Part shown: positions 55,585 through 64,000 of the stretch, in pieces
How positions within the stretch are numbered: the first letter of the stretch is position 1
Layout of the letters: each line of letters starts with the position of its first letter
The notes under the pieces: generated by a model
What the model was told of the DNA's origin: nothing
The model's database searches: none
Seen by the model: the letters and a program-made list of their open reading frames with translations, nothing else
Position numbers and translations under genes: made by a program
From: Polynucleobacter sp. MG-27-Goln-C1
GTDB lineage: Bacteria > Pseudomonadota > Gammaproteobacteria > Burkholderiales > Burkholderiaceae
Reading direction: 5' to 3'
Length of the DNA stretch: 64,000 bases
Assembly (NCBI RefSeq): GCF_018881905.1
Contig: NZ_JACVPM010000001.1
Span: 682,001 to 746,000, forward strand

Positions 55585-56526
55585 TTACTCTAAATTTTGT
55601 ACTTGCTCACGCATCTGCTCAATCAAGAGCTTAAGCTCTAAAGCAGCTTGTGTGCATTCCTCTGAAACCGATTTGGAGCTTAAGGTATTGGCTTCACGGT
55701 TCAACTCCTGCATCAAGAAATCCAAACGCTTACCTACTGGTCCTTTGCCTGCAAGCGCAGTGTCTACTACCTGCAGATGGGTCTTTAGGCGTGCAAACTC
55801 TTCCGCGACATCAATACGAACTGCATAGAGCACAACTTCTTGACGAATACGCTCCATCAACTCAGTACCAGATCCACTGCTACCTTTGCCTTGCTCTTGA
55901 GCAGCCAATGCTTCCGCCAGACGCTCAGTCAGCTTCTCTTGATACTGGGCGACATAGACAGGAACCTTAGGCTCAATCACCTTAACAATCTCACGCATCT
56001 TGGCAGTGATGTTGGTAAGTACCGTAACCAAGGCTTTACCTTCTGCATGGCGACTATCCATGAGGGCGGCTAAAGCAGCACGACCTGCTTCTACTGTGGC
56101 AGCAATCCAGCCTTCTTCTTCGCCTCTGGGCTCAGAAACAATTCCGGGCCAGCGCAAAATATCAGCGATACGTAATGCTTCAGCATTCGGAAACGCGACT
56201 TGAGCATGTTCCTGAAGGGTGTAGAGAGCATCTAGGCGATCTTTGTTTAAGGCGCCTAAGGCATGGGGGTTAGCTTTAGCAGCCCCAGCAGCACCCGAAT
56301 TAACACGCCAGGCAGCCCGAAACTCGACCTTACCCCGAGAAAGGCTTTGGGTAGCCATCTCTCGTAAGGCAGGCTCAGCCCCGCGACACTCGTCCGGAAG
56401 ACGAAAGCCCAAATCCAGAAAGCGGCTGTTAACAGCCCGACATTCCACTTGCAGATCAGCTACAACGCCAGCTCCTAGGGAGACTTGGCGAGAAGCGCTG
56501 CCATAACCAGTCATGCTCGATATCAT
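55585..56526 (-). CDS. yicC: YicC/YloC family endoribonuclease
   Basis: 313 residues from ATG 56526 ([14 protein letters not shown]); the family begins at this MTGYG motif. N-terminal YicC domain ([23 protein letters not shown]) and C-terminal DUF1732 region ([25 protein letters not shown], about 267-290) are both present. Family members have been described as endoribonucleases involved in small-RNA turnover. It is divergent from rph (32 bases between starts) and upstream of gmk. Confidence 0.9.
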   Translation of the reverse strand: MISSMTGYGSASRQVSLGAGVVADLQVECRAVNSRFLDLGFRLPDECRGAEPALREMATQSLSRGKVEFRAAWRVNSGAAGAAKANPHALGALNKDRLDALYTLQEHAQVAFPNAEALRIADILRWPGIVSEPRGEEEGWIAATVEAGRAALAALMDSRHAEGKALVTVLTNITAKMREIVKVIEPKVPVYVAQYQEKLTERLAEALAAQEQGKGSSGSGTELMERIRQEVVLYAVRIDVAEEFARLKTHLQVVDTALAGKGPVGKRLDFLMQELNREANTLSSKSVSEECTQAALELKLLIEQMREQVQNLE

Positions 56527-56558
56527 ATGGACATTGTAGATCTTTAGGACCACAGCCC

Positions 56559-57290
56559 ATGACTCAGCACAACATCACCCGCCCTAGTGGCCGCACCCCC
56601 ACTGAATTACGCCCTGTGAGCATCAGCCGCGCCTTTACCAAGCATGCGGAAGGCTCAGTCCTGATTGCCTTTGGTGACACCAAGGTGCTCTGTACGGCCA
56701 GCGTTCTGGAAAAAGTGCCGCCGCATAAAAAAGGCTCTGGCGAAGGTTGGGTTACTGCTGAATACGGCATGCTCCCCCGCTCCACCCATACCCGTAGCGA
56801 TCGTGAAGCGGCTCGCGGCAAACAATCTGGACGCACACAAGAGATTCAGCGCTTGATCGGTCGCGCGATGCGCAGCGTCTTTGATCTAAAAGTCTTGGGT
56901 GAAAGAACTATTCATTTAGATTGCGATGTCTTACAGGCTGATGGCGGAACAAGAACCGCATCGATTACTGGCGCCTATGTAGCAGCGCGCGATGCAATTA
57001 ATACCCTCTTGCAAAGTGGTGCACTTAAAGCCGATCCGATTATTGATAGTGTTGCAGCGATTTCTGTTGGCATCTATCAAGGCGTCCCTGTACTTGATTT
57101 AGATTACCCGGAAGATTCTTCTTGCGATACCGATATGAATGTCGTTATGACAGGTAAAGGCGGCATGATTGAAGTGCAAGGTACCGCTGAAGGCGCTGCC
57201 TTTTCCCGCACTGAATTAAATGCACTACTCGATTTAGCAGAACAAGGCATTGCGGATTTAACTCAACTACAAAAAGAAGCGTTTAAATAA
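56559..57290 (+). CDS. rph: Ribonuclease PH
   Basis: 243 residues. Full RNase PH fold: [73 protein letters not shown] and [19 protein letters not shown]. It trims tRNA 3' ends phosphorolytically. It is full length, not the frameshifted form seen in some E. coli K-12 strains. It is followed by rdgB 14 bases later. Confidence 0.96.
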   Translation: MTQHNITRPSGRTPTELRPVSISRAFTKHAEGSVLIAFGDTKVLCTASVLEKVPPHKKGSGEGWVTAEYGMLPRSTHTRSDREAARGKQSGRTQEIQRLIGRAMRSVFDLKVLGERTIHLDCDVLQADGGTRTASITGAYVAARDAINTLLQSGALKADPIIDSVAAISVGIYQGVPVLDLDYPEDSSCDTDMNVVMTGKGGMIEVQGTAEGAAFSRTELNALLDLAEQGIADLTQLQKEAFK

Positions 57291-57304
57291 AAGATTAAAG
57301 GTAG

Positions 57305-57907
57305 ATGGTGCAAAAACTCGTTCTCGCCTCTAACAATGCCGGTAAGGTTCGGGAGTTTCAGGAACTCTTGGCGCCTTTTCGCTTTCAGGTTATCCCTCAA
57401 GGCGAGTTAGGCATTCCATCGGCAGAAGAGCCGCACCATACCTTTGTTGAGAACGCGCTGGCTAAGGCACGTCATGCCAGCGCTGCCAGTGGCTTACCCG
57501 CACTTGCCGATGACTCAGGAATTTGTGCTCATGCATTAGATGGCGCTCCAGGAGTCTACTCAGCTCGTTATGCAGGTCTTGATGGAGACAGTGCGGCTAA
57601 TAATCAAAAGCTGATTGCATCATTACAAGGTAAAGCGGATCGTGGAGCGCATTATGTCTGCGCACTCGTCATGGTCAATAGCGCTAATGATCCAGAGCCG
57701 CTGATTGTGCAAACCCGCTGGTATGGCCAAATCATTGATGACGCCAAAGGCAGCCATGGTTTTGGTTATGACCCCCACTTCTTTTTACCTGAAATAGGGA
57801 CTACCGCTGCTGAACTAGAGCCTTCCGAGAAAAATCTCATCAGCCATCGTGGCCAAGCATTGCGCGAACTGATCGCCGAACTTCAAAGCCGTGCTCAATC
57901 CGCTTAA
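57305..57907 (+). CDS. rdgB: dITP/XTP pyrophosphatase (RdgB/HAM1)
   Basis: 200 residues. HAM1 family motifs: LASNNAGKVREFQELL (substrate-binding, about 6-21), ADDSGICAHALDGAPGVYSARYAG (about 75-98) and SHGFGYDPHFFLPEIG. It removes non-canonical purine nucleotides such as dITP and XTP from the pool. It overlaps the hemW start by 17 bases. Confidence 0.95.
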   Translation: MVQKLVLASNNAGKVREFQELLAPFRFQVIPQGELGIPSAEEPHHTFVENALAKARHASAASGLPALADDSGICAHALDGAPGVYSARYAGLDGDSAANNQKLIASLQGKADRGAHYVCALVMVNSANDPEPLIVQTRWYGQIIDDAKGSHGFGYDPHFFLPEIGTTAAELEPSEKNLISHRGQALRELIAELQSRAQSA

Positions 57908-59099
57908 TCCGGTTTTGGCGACACAGCCAAAACTCACCGCCCTTCCTCCGCTATCTTTGTATATTCACTTTCCGTGGTGTGAAAAGAAGTGCCCTTACTG
58001 CGACTTCAACTCGCATCAAATTAAAGATACGGCCGAAGGTGGGAAAGTTTCTCAAGGATTTGATGAGGCGCGCTATATCAACGCCCTCATTGCTGATCTT
58101 GAGACAGAATTACCTCGTACCTGGGGTCGTCAAGTACATAGCATCTTTATTGGTGGTGGCACTCCAAGCTTGATGTCCGCTAATGGCATGAATGAACTCC
58201 TCTCAGCCATTCGAGCACGTGTGAACTTAGAGCCTGATTGTGAAATCACCATGGAAGCTAATCCCGGTTCAGTCGAAGCAGAAAAGTTTGCTGGCTTTGC
58301 TAAAGCAGGTATCAATCGAGTCTCTTTAGGTATTCAGAGTTTTCAGGATCAGCAGCTCAAGGCCTTGGGACGCATTCATAACGGTGAAGAAGCCAAGCGC
58401 GCGATTGCGATTGCCTTGCAGCACTTTAAATCTGTCAATCTGGATTTGATGTTCGGTTTACCGAACCAAACTTTGGAAGCTGCTAAAGCGGATATTGAAA
58501 CCGCCCTCTCGTTTAAGACTCCACACCTATCCTTTTACAACCTCACACTAGAGCCCAATACTTACTTTGCGAACTTTCCTCCGAAGCTTCCAAATGAAGA
58601 TGAGATTGATGCAATCTTTGAACAGAACTTGGCACTATTAGAAGCAGCAGGTTATCGGCGCTATGAGGTATCTGCTTATGCTAAAAAAGATCAGGAGTGC
58701 AAACACAATCTCAACTACTGGCGCTTTGGGGATTACATTGGGATTGGCGCAGGTGCACACGGAAAGATTTCCTTCCCAGACAAAATCACCCGCCAAGTGC
58801 GAGAGCGTCATCCAGAAACCTATATGCAGGCAATGGAAAATAAAGGCAATGCCCTAATTGAAGCAAGAGAGATTCCAGCTAAAGATCTTCCATTTGAATT
58901 CATGCTCAATACATTGCGCCTGACGGACGGCGTGGATACCGTTACCTTTAGCGAGCGTACTGGCTTGCCACTGAACGTGGTTTCAAAAGGATTGGAAGAA
59001 GCTAGTAAGAAAGGTTTGTTAGATCCCAATCCAAACAAACTCAAGGCCACTGAACAAGGTTTGCGCTATCTCAACAATCTGCAAGAGATGTTCTTATAA
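57891..59099 (+). CDS. hemW: Radical SAM heme chaperone HemW
   Basis: 402 residues, GTG start inside rdgB. The radical SAM cluster motif CEKKCPYCDF (about 31-40) is in the HemW form CxxxCxxCxF that distinguishes it from HemN. SAM-binding SIFIGGGTPSLM and MEANPGSVE and the C-terminal HemN_C domain follow. HemW binds heme and transfers it to respiratory proteins; it is often misnamed coproporphyrinogen oxidase. An rdgB-hemW order is common in proteobacteria. Confidence 0.94.
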   Translation: MLNPLNPVLATQPKLTALPPLSLYIHFPWCEKKCPYCDFNSHQIKDTAEGGKVSQGFDEARYINALIADLETELPRTWGRQVHSIFIGGGTPSLMSANGMNELLSAIRARVNLEPDCEITMEANPGSVEAEKFAGFAKAGINRVSLGIQSFQDQQLKALGRIHNGEEAKRAIAIALQHFKSVNLDLMFGLPNQTLEAAKADIETALSFKTPHLSFYNLTLEPNTYFANFPPKLPNEDEIDAIFEQNLALLEAAGYRRYEVSAYAKKDQECKHNLNYWRFGDYIGIGAGAHGKISFPDKITRQVRERHPETYMQAMENKGNALIEAREIPAKDLPFEFMLNTLRLTDGVDTVTFSERTGLPLNVVSKGLEEASKKGLLDPNPNKLKATEQGLRYLNNLQEMFL

Positions 59100-59127
59100 G
59101 TCTAAAGATTGTGTTTGCGGGCCAGGG

Positions 59128-59931
59128 TTACTTTCCAGCCCAGACAGGTGGCTGGCCATCCAAGAATGCAGAAACACCATTCTTAAAATCTTCACTGCCA
59201 TAGCATTCCCGAATGAGATCGCTGCAGTCTGGTAAATTATTTTTAATCAATCTAGCTAAAGTCAACTTGGTCGATTTTTGTGTAATGGGCGCTAATTTTA
59301 TTAAGCGCTCAGCCAATTGATTAGCCTCAGCCTCAAGATTCTCAGCTGGATAAGTCGCCAAGAGATAACCTTGTTTAAGCAACTCAGGCGCAGTAACTAG
59401 CTCGGCCAATAACAACATACGCTTAACGATATTGATGCCTAGATGCGTAACGAGCCAAGCAACGTTACCGGCAGATAGGCAATTGCCGAGTGTCTTTGCA
59501 ATCGGAACTCCAAAGCGAGCATCTGATGAAGAGATCCTGAAATCACAACAACTGGCGATTGCTAGGCCCCCACCGACTGCCATGCCATCAATCACCGCAA
59601 TCGTCGGGATAGGCAATGTTGCCAGGGGAGCTAAATATTGATCGATACCCTCTTCATACGAAATCCCGTCCTCACCAGAAGTAAAGCTAGAGAACTGAGC
59701 GATATCACTTCCAGAGACAAAAGACTTCCCACCAGCACCACGCAAGATAGCAACTTTGGCCTTAGAGTTCTTGGCTAAATCTTCACAAATGGATTTCAGG
59801 CTCTGATACATCCCTACTGTCATTGCATTACGAGCAGCAACGTGATCAAAAGTGATGTACGCAATATGATTGCGAAGCTCTAAGCGAACTTCAGCAATAC
59901 GTTCTGGAGTGGAGTTATTTTCTGCTGTCAT
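59128..59931 (-). CDS. Enoyl-CoA hydratase/isomerase family protein
   Basis: 267 residues from ATG 59931 (MTAENNSTPERIAEV). Crotonase fold: LRGAGGKSFVSGSDIAQFSSF (oxyanion-hole loop), AVIDGMAVGGGLAIASCCDFRI (second oxyanion hole), and AKTLGNCLSAGN. Positions of the two crotonase catalytic glutamates read Gly/Leu rather than Glu around CLSAGN, so activity may not be simple hydration. It lies downstream of the Bug gene on the same strand but after a terminator-like hairpin. Confidence 0.85.
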   Translation of the reverse strand: MTAENNSTPERIAEVRLELRNHIAYITFDHVAARNAMTVGMYQSLKSICEDLAKNSKAKVAILRGAGGKSFVSGSDIAQFSSFTSGEDGISYEEGIDQYLAPLATLPIPTIAVIDGMAVGGGLAIASCCDFRISSSDARFGVPIAKTLGNCLSAGNVAWLVTHLGINIVKRMLLLAELVTAPELLKQGYLLATYPAENLEAEANQLAERLIKLAPITQKSTKLTLARLIKNNLPDCSDLIRECYGSEDFKNGVSAFLDGQPPVWAGK

Positions 59932-59936
59932 GAAAT

Positions 59937-59965
59937 AAAAACCCCCCCTCATTCAAGAGAGAGGG
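59937..59965 (-). terminator. Terminator-like hairpin between Bug gene and enoyl-CoA hydratase gene
   Basis: Minus strand CCCTC-(10-base loop)-GAGGG followed by GG-TTTTTATTT. It ends only five bases before the hydratase ATG, so its G-rich arm would also serve as, or mask, the ribosome-binding region. A five-pair stem is short; strength is uncertain. Confidence 0.5.
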
Positions 59966-60003
59966 TCTGTAAATACTATAACTGAATAAGCCGATTCTAG
60001 AAA

Positions 60004-61002
60004 TTATTCAGACTTGATGTTCAGACTCTTTACCAAGCGCTGATACTTTGCCAACTCACCCGCCAAGAACAAGCTGAAAGCAGCTGGTGTTGTTGGGCCT
60101 TCAGGCTGTAGACCCTGAGCATCCAAAGTTTTCTTAATCTCTGGATCATTCGTAGCTGCTTTAACTGCTTGGTCAATCTTATTGACTACAGCTGGATCCA
60201 TGCCTTTTGGCCCCATTACGGAGTACCAATTAGTCACATCAAATCCAACGATGCCTACCTCGTTAAATGTAGGTACGTTTGGTAGTAGTGCCAAACGCTT
60301 TGGTGTTGAAATTGCTAATGCCTTCAAGTTACCCTGCTTAATTTGCTGCAAATTGGGTGGCAAGGTATCAAAGTTCATAGTGATTTGACCACCTAGTAAG
60401 TCCACAATCGCTTGACCACTCCCCTTGTAAGGCACGTGATTCATTTCTACACCAGCAATCTTGGAGAACAGGGCACCAGCGAGATGCTGCGTACTACCAA
60501 TACCGGATGAGCCATAAGTCATCTGACCTGGATTCTGCTTGGCCAAAGAAATTAATTGCGCTACCGAGTTCACTGGAAGTGTAGATTTAACAACCAAGAC
60601 GTTTGGCACATAACCCAAATAGGTGATTGGCGTAAAGTCTGTTGCTGGGTTGTAAGGAACGTTCTTCAGAACATAAGGCGAGATTGCATTGGAGTTGGAA
60701 TGCCCCATCAATAATGTGTAGCCATCTGGATTGGATTTAGCAACGAGGTCTGCGCCAATAGTTCCCGCAGCACCAGATTTATTTTCAATGATGACGCTTT
60801 GACCCAAAATCTCGCCCATCTTTGGAGAGATAGCGCGAGCCACAATATCGGTACCGCCACCAGGAGCAAATCCGACAATTAAACGAATAGGTTTAGTTGG
60901 GAAGGCCTGTTGCGCGCTCGCAGAAAATGGCAAGGCACTACAAATACCTAGGGCCAAAAAAGCGAATCTACGCAAAATCCTTTTAGGGGATTGATTGGTC
61001 AT
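60004..61002 (-). CDS. Bug-family tripartite tricarboxylate transporter substrate-binding protein
   Basis: 332 residues from ATG 61002 (MTNQSPKRILRRFAF), with GGAG five bases upstream. Signal peptide (about 1-31, ending SASAQQ). Bug hallmarks: FPTKPIRLIVGFAPGGGTDIVARAI, ENKSGAAGTIGADLVAKSNPDGYTLLMG, and the pocket segment YGSSGIGSTQHLAG. Such periplasmic proteins are greatly expanded in Burkholderiales and bind carboxylates or similar ligands. No TctA/TctB membrane genes are nearby. Divergent from the CoA-transferase gene, suggesting shared regulation and perhaps a shared substrate. Confidence 0.93.
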   Translation of the reverse strand: MTNQSPKRILRRFAFLALGICSALPFSASAQQAFPTKPIRLIVGFAPGGGTDIVARAISPKMGEILGQSVIIENKSGAAGTIGADLVAKSNPDGYTLLMGHSNSNAISPYVLKNVPYNPATDFTPITYLGYVPNVLVVKSTLPVNSVAQLISLAKQNPGQMTYGSSGIGSTQHLAGALFSKIAGVEMNHVPYKGSGQAIVDLLGGQITMNFDTLPPNLQQIKQGNLKALAISTPKRLALLPNVPTFNEVGIVGFDVTNWYSVMGPKGMDPAVVNKIDQAVKAATNDPEIKKTLDAQGLQPEGPTTPAAFSLFLAGELAKYQRLVKSLNIKSE

Positions 61003-61079
61003 ACGGTCTCCATTTTTTGTTTTATATTCAAGGCTAGTATTTAGCAGATCAATATAAACATATAAAAACAATTGAGACA

Positions 61080-62297
61080 ATGATGAAAACACCTACCGGC
61101 AAGCCTTTACCCCTGGCTGGCGTCCGAGTTCTTGACGTGAGTCAAGTAATGGCCGGACCCTACTGCTGCATGTTGCTTGCGGACTTGGGTGCTGATGTCA
61201 TCAAAATCGAACCTCCTGGTACTGGAGACCAGACTCGTGGCGCAATGGGATTCAAGATGAAAGGTTCAGACAGCATGGGCTTTCTGAATATGAATCGCAA
61301 TAAGCGCAGCGTGACGCTCAACCTCAAAACTGAAGCTGGAAAAAAGGTATTTTTTGAGCTGGTTAAAACTGCGGATATTTTGGTTGAAAACTATCGCCCA
61401 GGTGTCATGAAAAAACTGGGCATTGATTACCACTCATTAAAAGAGATTAATCCAGGGTTGGTCTATGCCAGCATCTCTGGATTTGGGCAAACGGGTCCAT
61501 GGGCAGATCGCCCTGGTTTTGATTTGATGGCACAAGCGATGTCTGGCGTCATGAGCGTGACAGGCTATCCGGATGGTCCTCCTGTAAAAGCGGGTGTTCC
61601 AGTAGCCGATATTGGTTGCGCCCTCTTCGCAGTCTATGGAATTTTGTCAGCCTATATTGGTAAAACCAAATCCGGCGAAGGTCAATTTATTGATGCATCC
61701 CTATTTGATTCCGCCTTGGCTTTCTCCATATGGGATACAGCGCAATATTGGGGCACAGGTGTTGAGCCATACAAACTTGGTACAGCCAATCACATGAGCG
61801 CCCCCTATCAGGCCATGAAAGCCTCTGATGGTTACTTTGTAATGGGAGCCACCAATCAAAAGCTCTGGAAACTCCTCTGCGACAAGATTGGTCGCCCAGA
61901 ATTATTTGAAGATCCGCTGTTTATCACCAATCCACTTCGCTTAGCCAATCGCTTAATGTTGGCAAGCGAACTTGAAAAGACCTTCGTTACCAAAACTAGT
62001 GATGAATGGGTTGATCTCCTCTTGGCGGCAGGTATCCCGGCTGGGCCAATCAATACCTACCCCGAAGCTTTTGATAGCGAGCATGGTCAGTACCGGAAGA
62101 TGCGCATGGAGATTGATCATCCAATCGAGGGCAAGGTTCCCAATATTGGCTTTGCAGTCAAGATGATGGGTACACCACAACAAGTATCTCGCCACCCTCC
62201 TTTGCTTGGTGAGCACACTGATGAGGTGCTTCAGGAATTAGGTATCGCCGGCGCTGAACTCAAGGCATTAGAAGAAGGCGGGGCCTTTAATCCCTAG
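61080..62297 (+). CDS. CaiB/BaiF class III CoA-transferase
   Basis: 405 residues. N-terminal PLPLAGVRVLDVSQVMAGPYCCMLLADLGADVIKIEPPG, then NRNKRSVTLNLKTEAGK, DILVENYRPGVMKKLGIDY and SGFGQTGPWADRPGFDLMAQAMSG with the catalytic Asp in the last segment. These transfer CoA between carboxylic acids, for example from succinyl- or formyl-CoA. Paired divergently with a Bug binding protein and near an enoyl-CoA hydratase, it probably activates an imported organic acid. The acid itself is unknown. Confidence 0.93.
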   Translation: MMKTPTGKPLPLAGVRVLDVSQVMAGPYCCMLLADLGADVIKIEPPGTGDQTRGAMGFKMKGSDSMGFLNMNRNKRSVTLNLKTEAGKKVFFELVKTADILVENYRPGVMKKLGIDYHSLKEINPGLVYASISGFGQTGPWADRPGFDLMAQAMSGVMSVTGYPDGPPVKAGVPVADIGCALFAVYGILSAYIGKTKSGEGQFIDASLFDSALAFSIWDTAQYWGTGVEPYKLGTANHMSAPYQAMKASDGYFVMGATNQKLWKLLCDKIGRPELFEDPLFITNPLRLANRLMLASELEKTFVTKTSDEWVDLLLAAGIPAGPINTYPEAFDSEHGQYRKMRMEIDHPIEGKVPNIGFAVKMMGTPQQVSRHPPLLGEHTDEVLQELGIAGAELKALEEGGAFNP

Positions 62298-62317
62298 AGG
62301 AAAATTCTCAGTTTCCG

Positions 62318-62357
62318 TGCAAAGAAAAAGGACTCCGTAGAGTCCTTTTTCTTTGCA
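62318..62357. terminator. Strong bidirectional terminator (18-bp perfect stem)
   Basis: TGCAAAGAAAAAGGACTC and its exact complement flank a four-base loop CGTA. The stem's own A-rich and T-rich arms provide U runs for transcription in either direction. It separates the convergent CoA-transferase and alkyl-sulfatase genes. Confidence 0.92.
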
Positions 62358-62367
62358 GGTAATTTAC

Positions 62368-64000
62368 TTACTCACCAGCTGTAATAGCCAACTCCTGCGC
62401 CTCGAATGGATCTCTATTGGGCTTAACAGGTGCAGCCTTTTTAGACTTTGTACCAGGCATTAATTCAAAGTCTGGGGTAAAGACAGTCAAAGTGCCTCGC
62501 AACTGTTCAAATACTTTGCGATCACCGTCAAACTTAACCTTACCTTCAGCCTGCAATTTATCAAATGTTGTTTGACCACCCATGACCTGCTCAAGATCGC
62601 TGCGATTTAATGTAACAGTCAGGTTTGGATTTTTTGCCTGCTGACCTTTGATATTGGTCAAAGCAGAGTTACTCATCTCCACTACAAACTTCTCACCATT
62701 GTCTGGGGTAACAAGGTTGATAGTGAATTTCATATCCGCCGCTTTTTTGCTATCCATACTGATTGCCAGCGCATTGAGCCAAAGCTCAGTTGTCATGCCT
62801 TTGATCATGTCAGGACCATTTGACTTTGGAGAAGCGCCTGAGGGCATGCCATGACGAAGCTCATAAGCCGCGCCCAAGAAACTATTGCGCATACTTGGAC
62901 TTTCTTTTTGATAGCCAATCTGCTCAAAAATATCTGCCAATAAATCTTTTGCAGCGGTGTTATTTGGCTGGGCATATACAAGCTTATTCACAATCTCCAT
63001 CGCCTCACGGTATTTACCCTGCTGATAGAGCTGCTTACCTTTGGCCATGATCTTGGCAGAACCACCCATCATCTCAACATATAAGGGAGCCGAATCTTTC
63101 GGAGATAAGGGAGCCAGAGTTGCTGGATTTGCATCCCAATAACCTAGATAGCGATTGATGACCGCGCGGCTATTGTGCTCTTCAGAACCGTGATAGCTGT
63201 GCGCAGCCCATTGCTTTTTCAAGCTCTCAGGTTGTTTATAGACGTTCTGAATTTCATTAATGGTGACGCCATTGTTAGCTAAATGCAGAACTTCATTATG
63301 TAAATGCGCATAACTATCGCGTTGAGTGCGCATCACCTCTTGAATACGTTCATTACCCCAACGTGGCCAAGTATGAGACGCAAACATCACTTCACTTTCA
63401 TTGCCATAACGATACAAAGCATTATTAATATTCTTTGACCAAGCCAAAGAGTCGCGCACTAAAGCGCCGCGCAATGTGTAAATGTTGTGAATCGTTCCGG
63501 TAATGTTCTCTGCTGCCCAGAAAGCCTTGAACTGCGGGAAATAGGTATTCATTTCAGCAGGCGCTTCAGTACCCGGTGTATTTTGGAACTCCATTTCAAC
63601 ACCATCTACTGTCATCTTTTCGAACGGCTGATTGATGTAGACGTTAGGCTCGATCAAGCCTAGGTTACCTGCTGCAGTATTTTTACCAATCGATTGGTCT
63701 ACGTGACCAAATGGGCTGCGCGGCAGGAGCACGCCATATTGGAAGTACATACGACGGGTCATAGCATTACCAGCATAGACGTTTTCAGCAATCGCATGAT
63801 CCATAAAGCCCGCAGGTGCGATTATTTTTACTTTGCCACTCTTTACATCGGCCTCGTCCACGACCCCGCGCACACCACCGAAGTGGTCGCCATGGGAATG
63901 GGAATACACCACCGCTACCACTGGACGCTTTCCTAGCTTCTCGTTCACCAACTCAAGTGCTGCACGAGCTGTCTCTTTTGCCGTTAATGGGTCAAACACA
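62368..64000 (-). CDS. Alkyl sulfatase (SdsA1/BDS1-like metallo-beta-lactamase), 5' end outside window
   Basis: The visible 543 or so residues are the C-terminal part of a roughly 650-residue protein; the frame is open to the window edge and the apparent start is an internal Val codon. Metal-binding SHSHGDHFGG (HxHxDH) marks the catalytic metallo-beta-lactamase domain. Further parts are the ASHTWPRWGNERI region, an alkyl-sulfatase dimerisation domain and a C-terminal SCP2-like lipid-binding domain (about the last 120 residues). The family cleaves alkyl sulfates such as SDS to sulfate and alcohol, usually in the periplasm. A signal peptide cannot be checked here. Confidence 0.93.
   Translation of the reverse strand, partial: VFDPLTAKETARAALELVNEKLGKRPVVAVVYSHSHGDHFGGVRGVVDEADVKSGKVKIIAPAGFMDHAIAENVYAGNAMTRRMYFQYGVLLPRSPFGHVDQSIGKNTAAGNLGLIEPNVYINQPFEKMTVDGVEMEFQNTPGTEAPAEMNTYFPQFKAFWAAENITGTIHNIYTLRGALVRDSLAWSKNINNALYRYGNESEVMFASHTWPRWGNERIQEVMRTQRDSYAHLHNEVLHLANNGVTINEIQNVYKQPESLKKQWAAHSYHGSEEHNSRAVINRYLGYWDANPATLAPLSPKDSAPLYVEMMGGSAKIMAKGKQLYQQGKYREAMEIVNKLVYAQPNNTAAKDLLADIFEQIGYQKESPSMRNSFLGAAYELRHGMPSGASPKSNGPDMIKGMTTELWLNALAISMDSKKAADMKFTINLVTPDNGEKFVVEMSNSALTNIKGQQAKNPNLTVTLNRSDLEQVMGGQTTFDKLQAEGKVKFDGDRKVFEQLRGTLTVFTPDFELMPGTKSKKAAPVKPNRDPFEAQELAITAGE

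Overview
This 64-kb window is dense, single-chromosome-like bacterial DNA of moderate GC. It reads as a betaproteobacterium of the Burkholderiaceae, most like a freshwater Polynucleobacter. The reasons are the gene orders tpiA-secG-tRNA-Leu-nuoABCDEFGHIJKLMN, ilvI-ilvH-ilvC-psd-pssA-leuA, sigma factor-DUF3619-DUF3106-RDD and yicC-gmk-rpoZ-spoT, plus a Bug-type tricarboxylate-binding protein. The assignment is inferred from gene order and protein resemblance only; no search was run. No rRNA, CRISPR array, transposase or phage structural gene was seen.

Layout: 1-5.2 kb holds the end of an RND efflux pump, dnaQ, a SprT-like protease, an old-yellow-enzyme oxidoreductase and methylmalonate-semialdehyde dehydrogenase. 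5.2-9.4 kb holds a polar amino-acid ABC transporter, a DUF1178 protein and a NUDIX hydrolase. 9.4-24 kb is a complete 14-gene respiratory complex I operon on the minus strand, preceded by tRNA-Leu(GAG), secG and tpiA. 25-31 kb has a quinone oxidoreductase, pnp and rpsO with structured RNA between them, a patatin lipase and a YSC84/SYLF protein. 31-38 kb is the branched-chain amino-acid and phosphatidylethanolamine cluster; leuA has its own leader peptide and attenuator. 38-47 kb has the sigma-factor cluster, an FtsX-like permease, an atypical SDR and an Mla/MCE lipid-transport operon.

47.37-51.74 kb is the accessory part. A 48-bp direct repeat of the 3' half of tRNA-Arg(ACG) brackets about 4.3 kb. 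Five copies of a 13-bp motif (TTCTATTGCACAA) lie just inside the two ends, like the arm-type sites of a tyrosine recombinase, yet no integrase gene is recognisable. The cargo is a ferritin-like protein and a divergent operon behind a Fur-box-like sequence. That operon encodes an outer-membrane-barrel candidate, a 59-residue protein, a periplasmic FMN-binding protein with a flavinylation motif, an ApbE flavin transferase and a four-helix membrane protein with heme-compatible histidines. Together they suggest a mobile flavin-based iron reduction, uptake and storage module. This is the most interesting feature of the window.

51.8-64 kb returns to core genes: greB, spoT, rpoZ, gmk, yicC, rph, rdgB and hemW. 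These are followed by acyl-CoA genes (enoyl-CoA hydratase, class III CoA-transferase), a Bug binding protein and a partial alkyl sulfatase cut by the window end.
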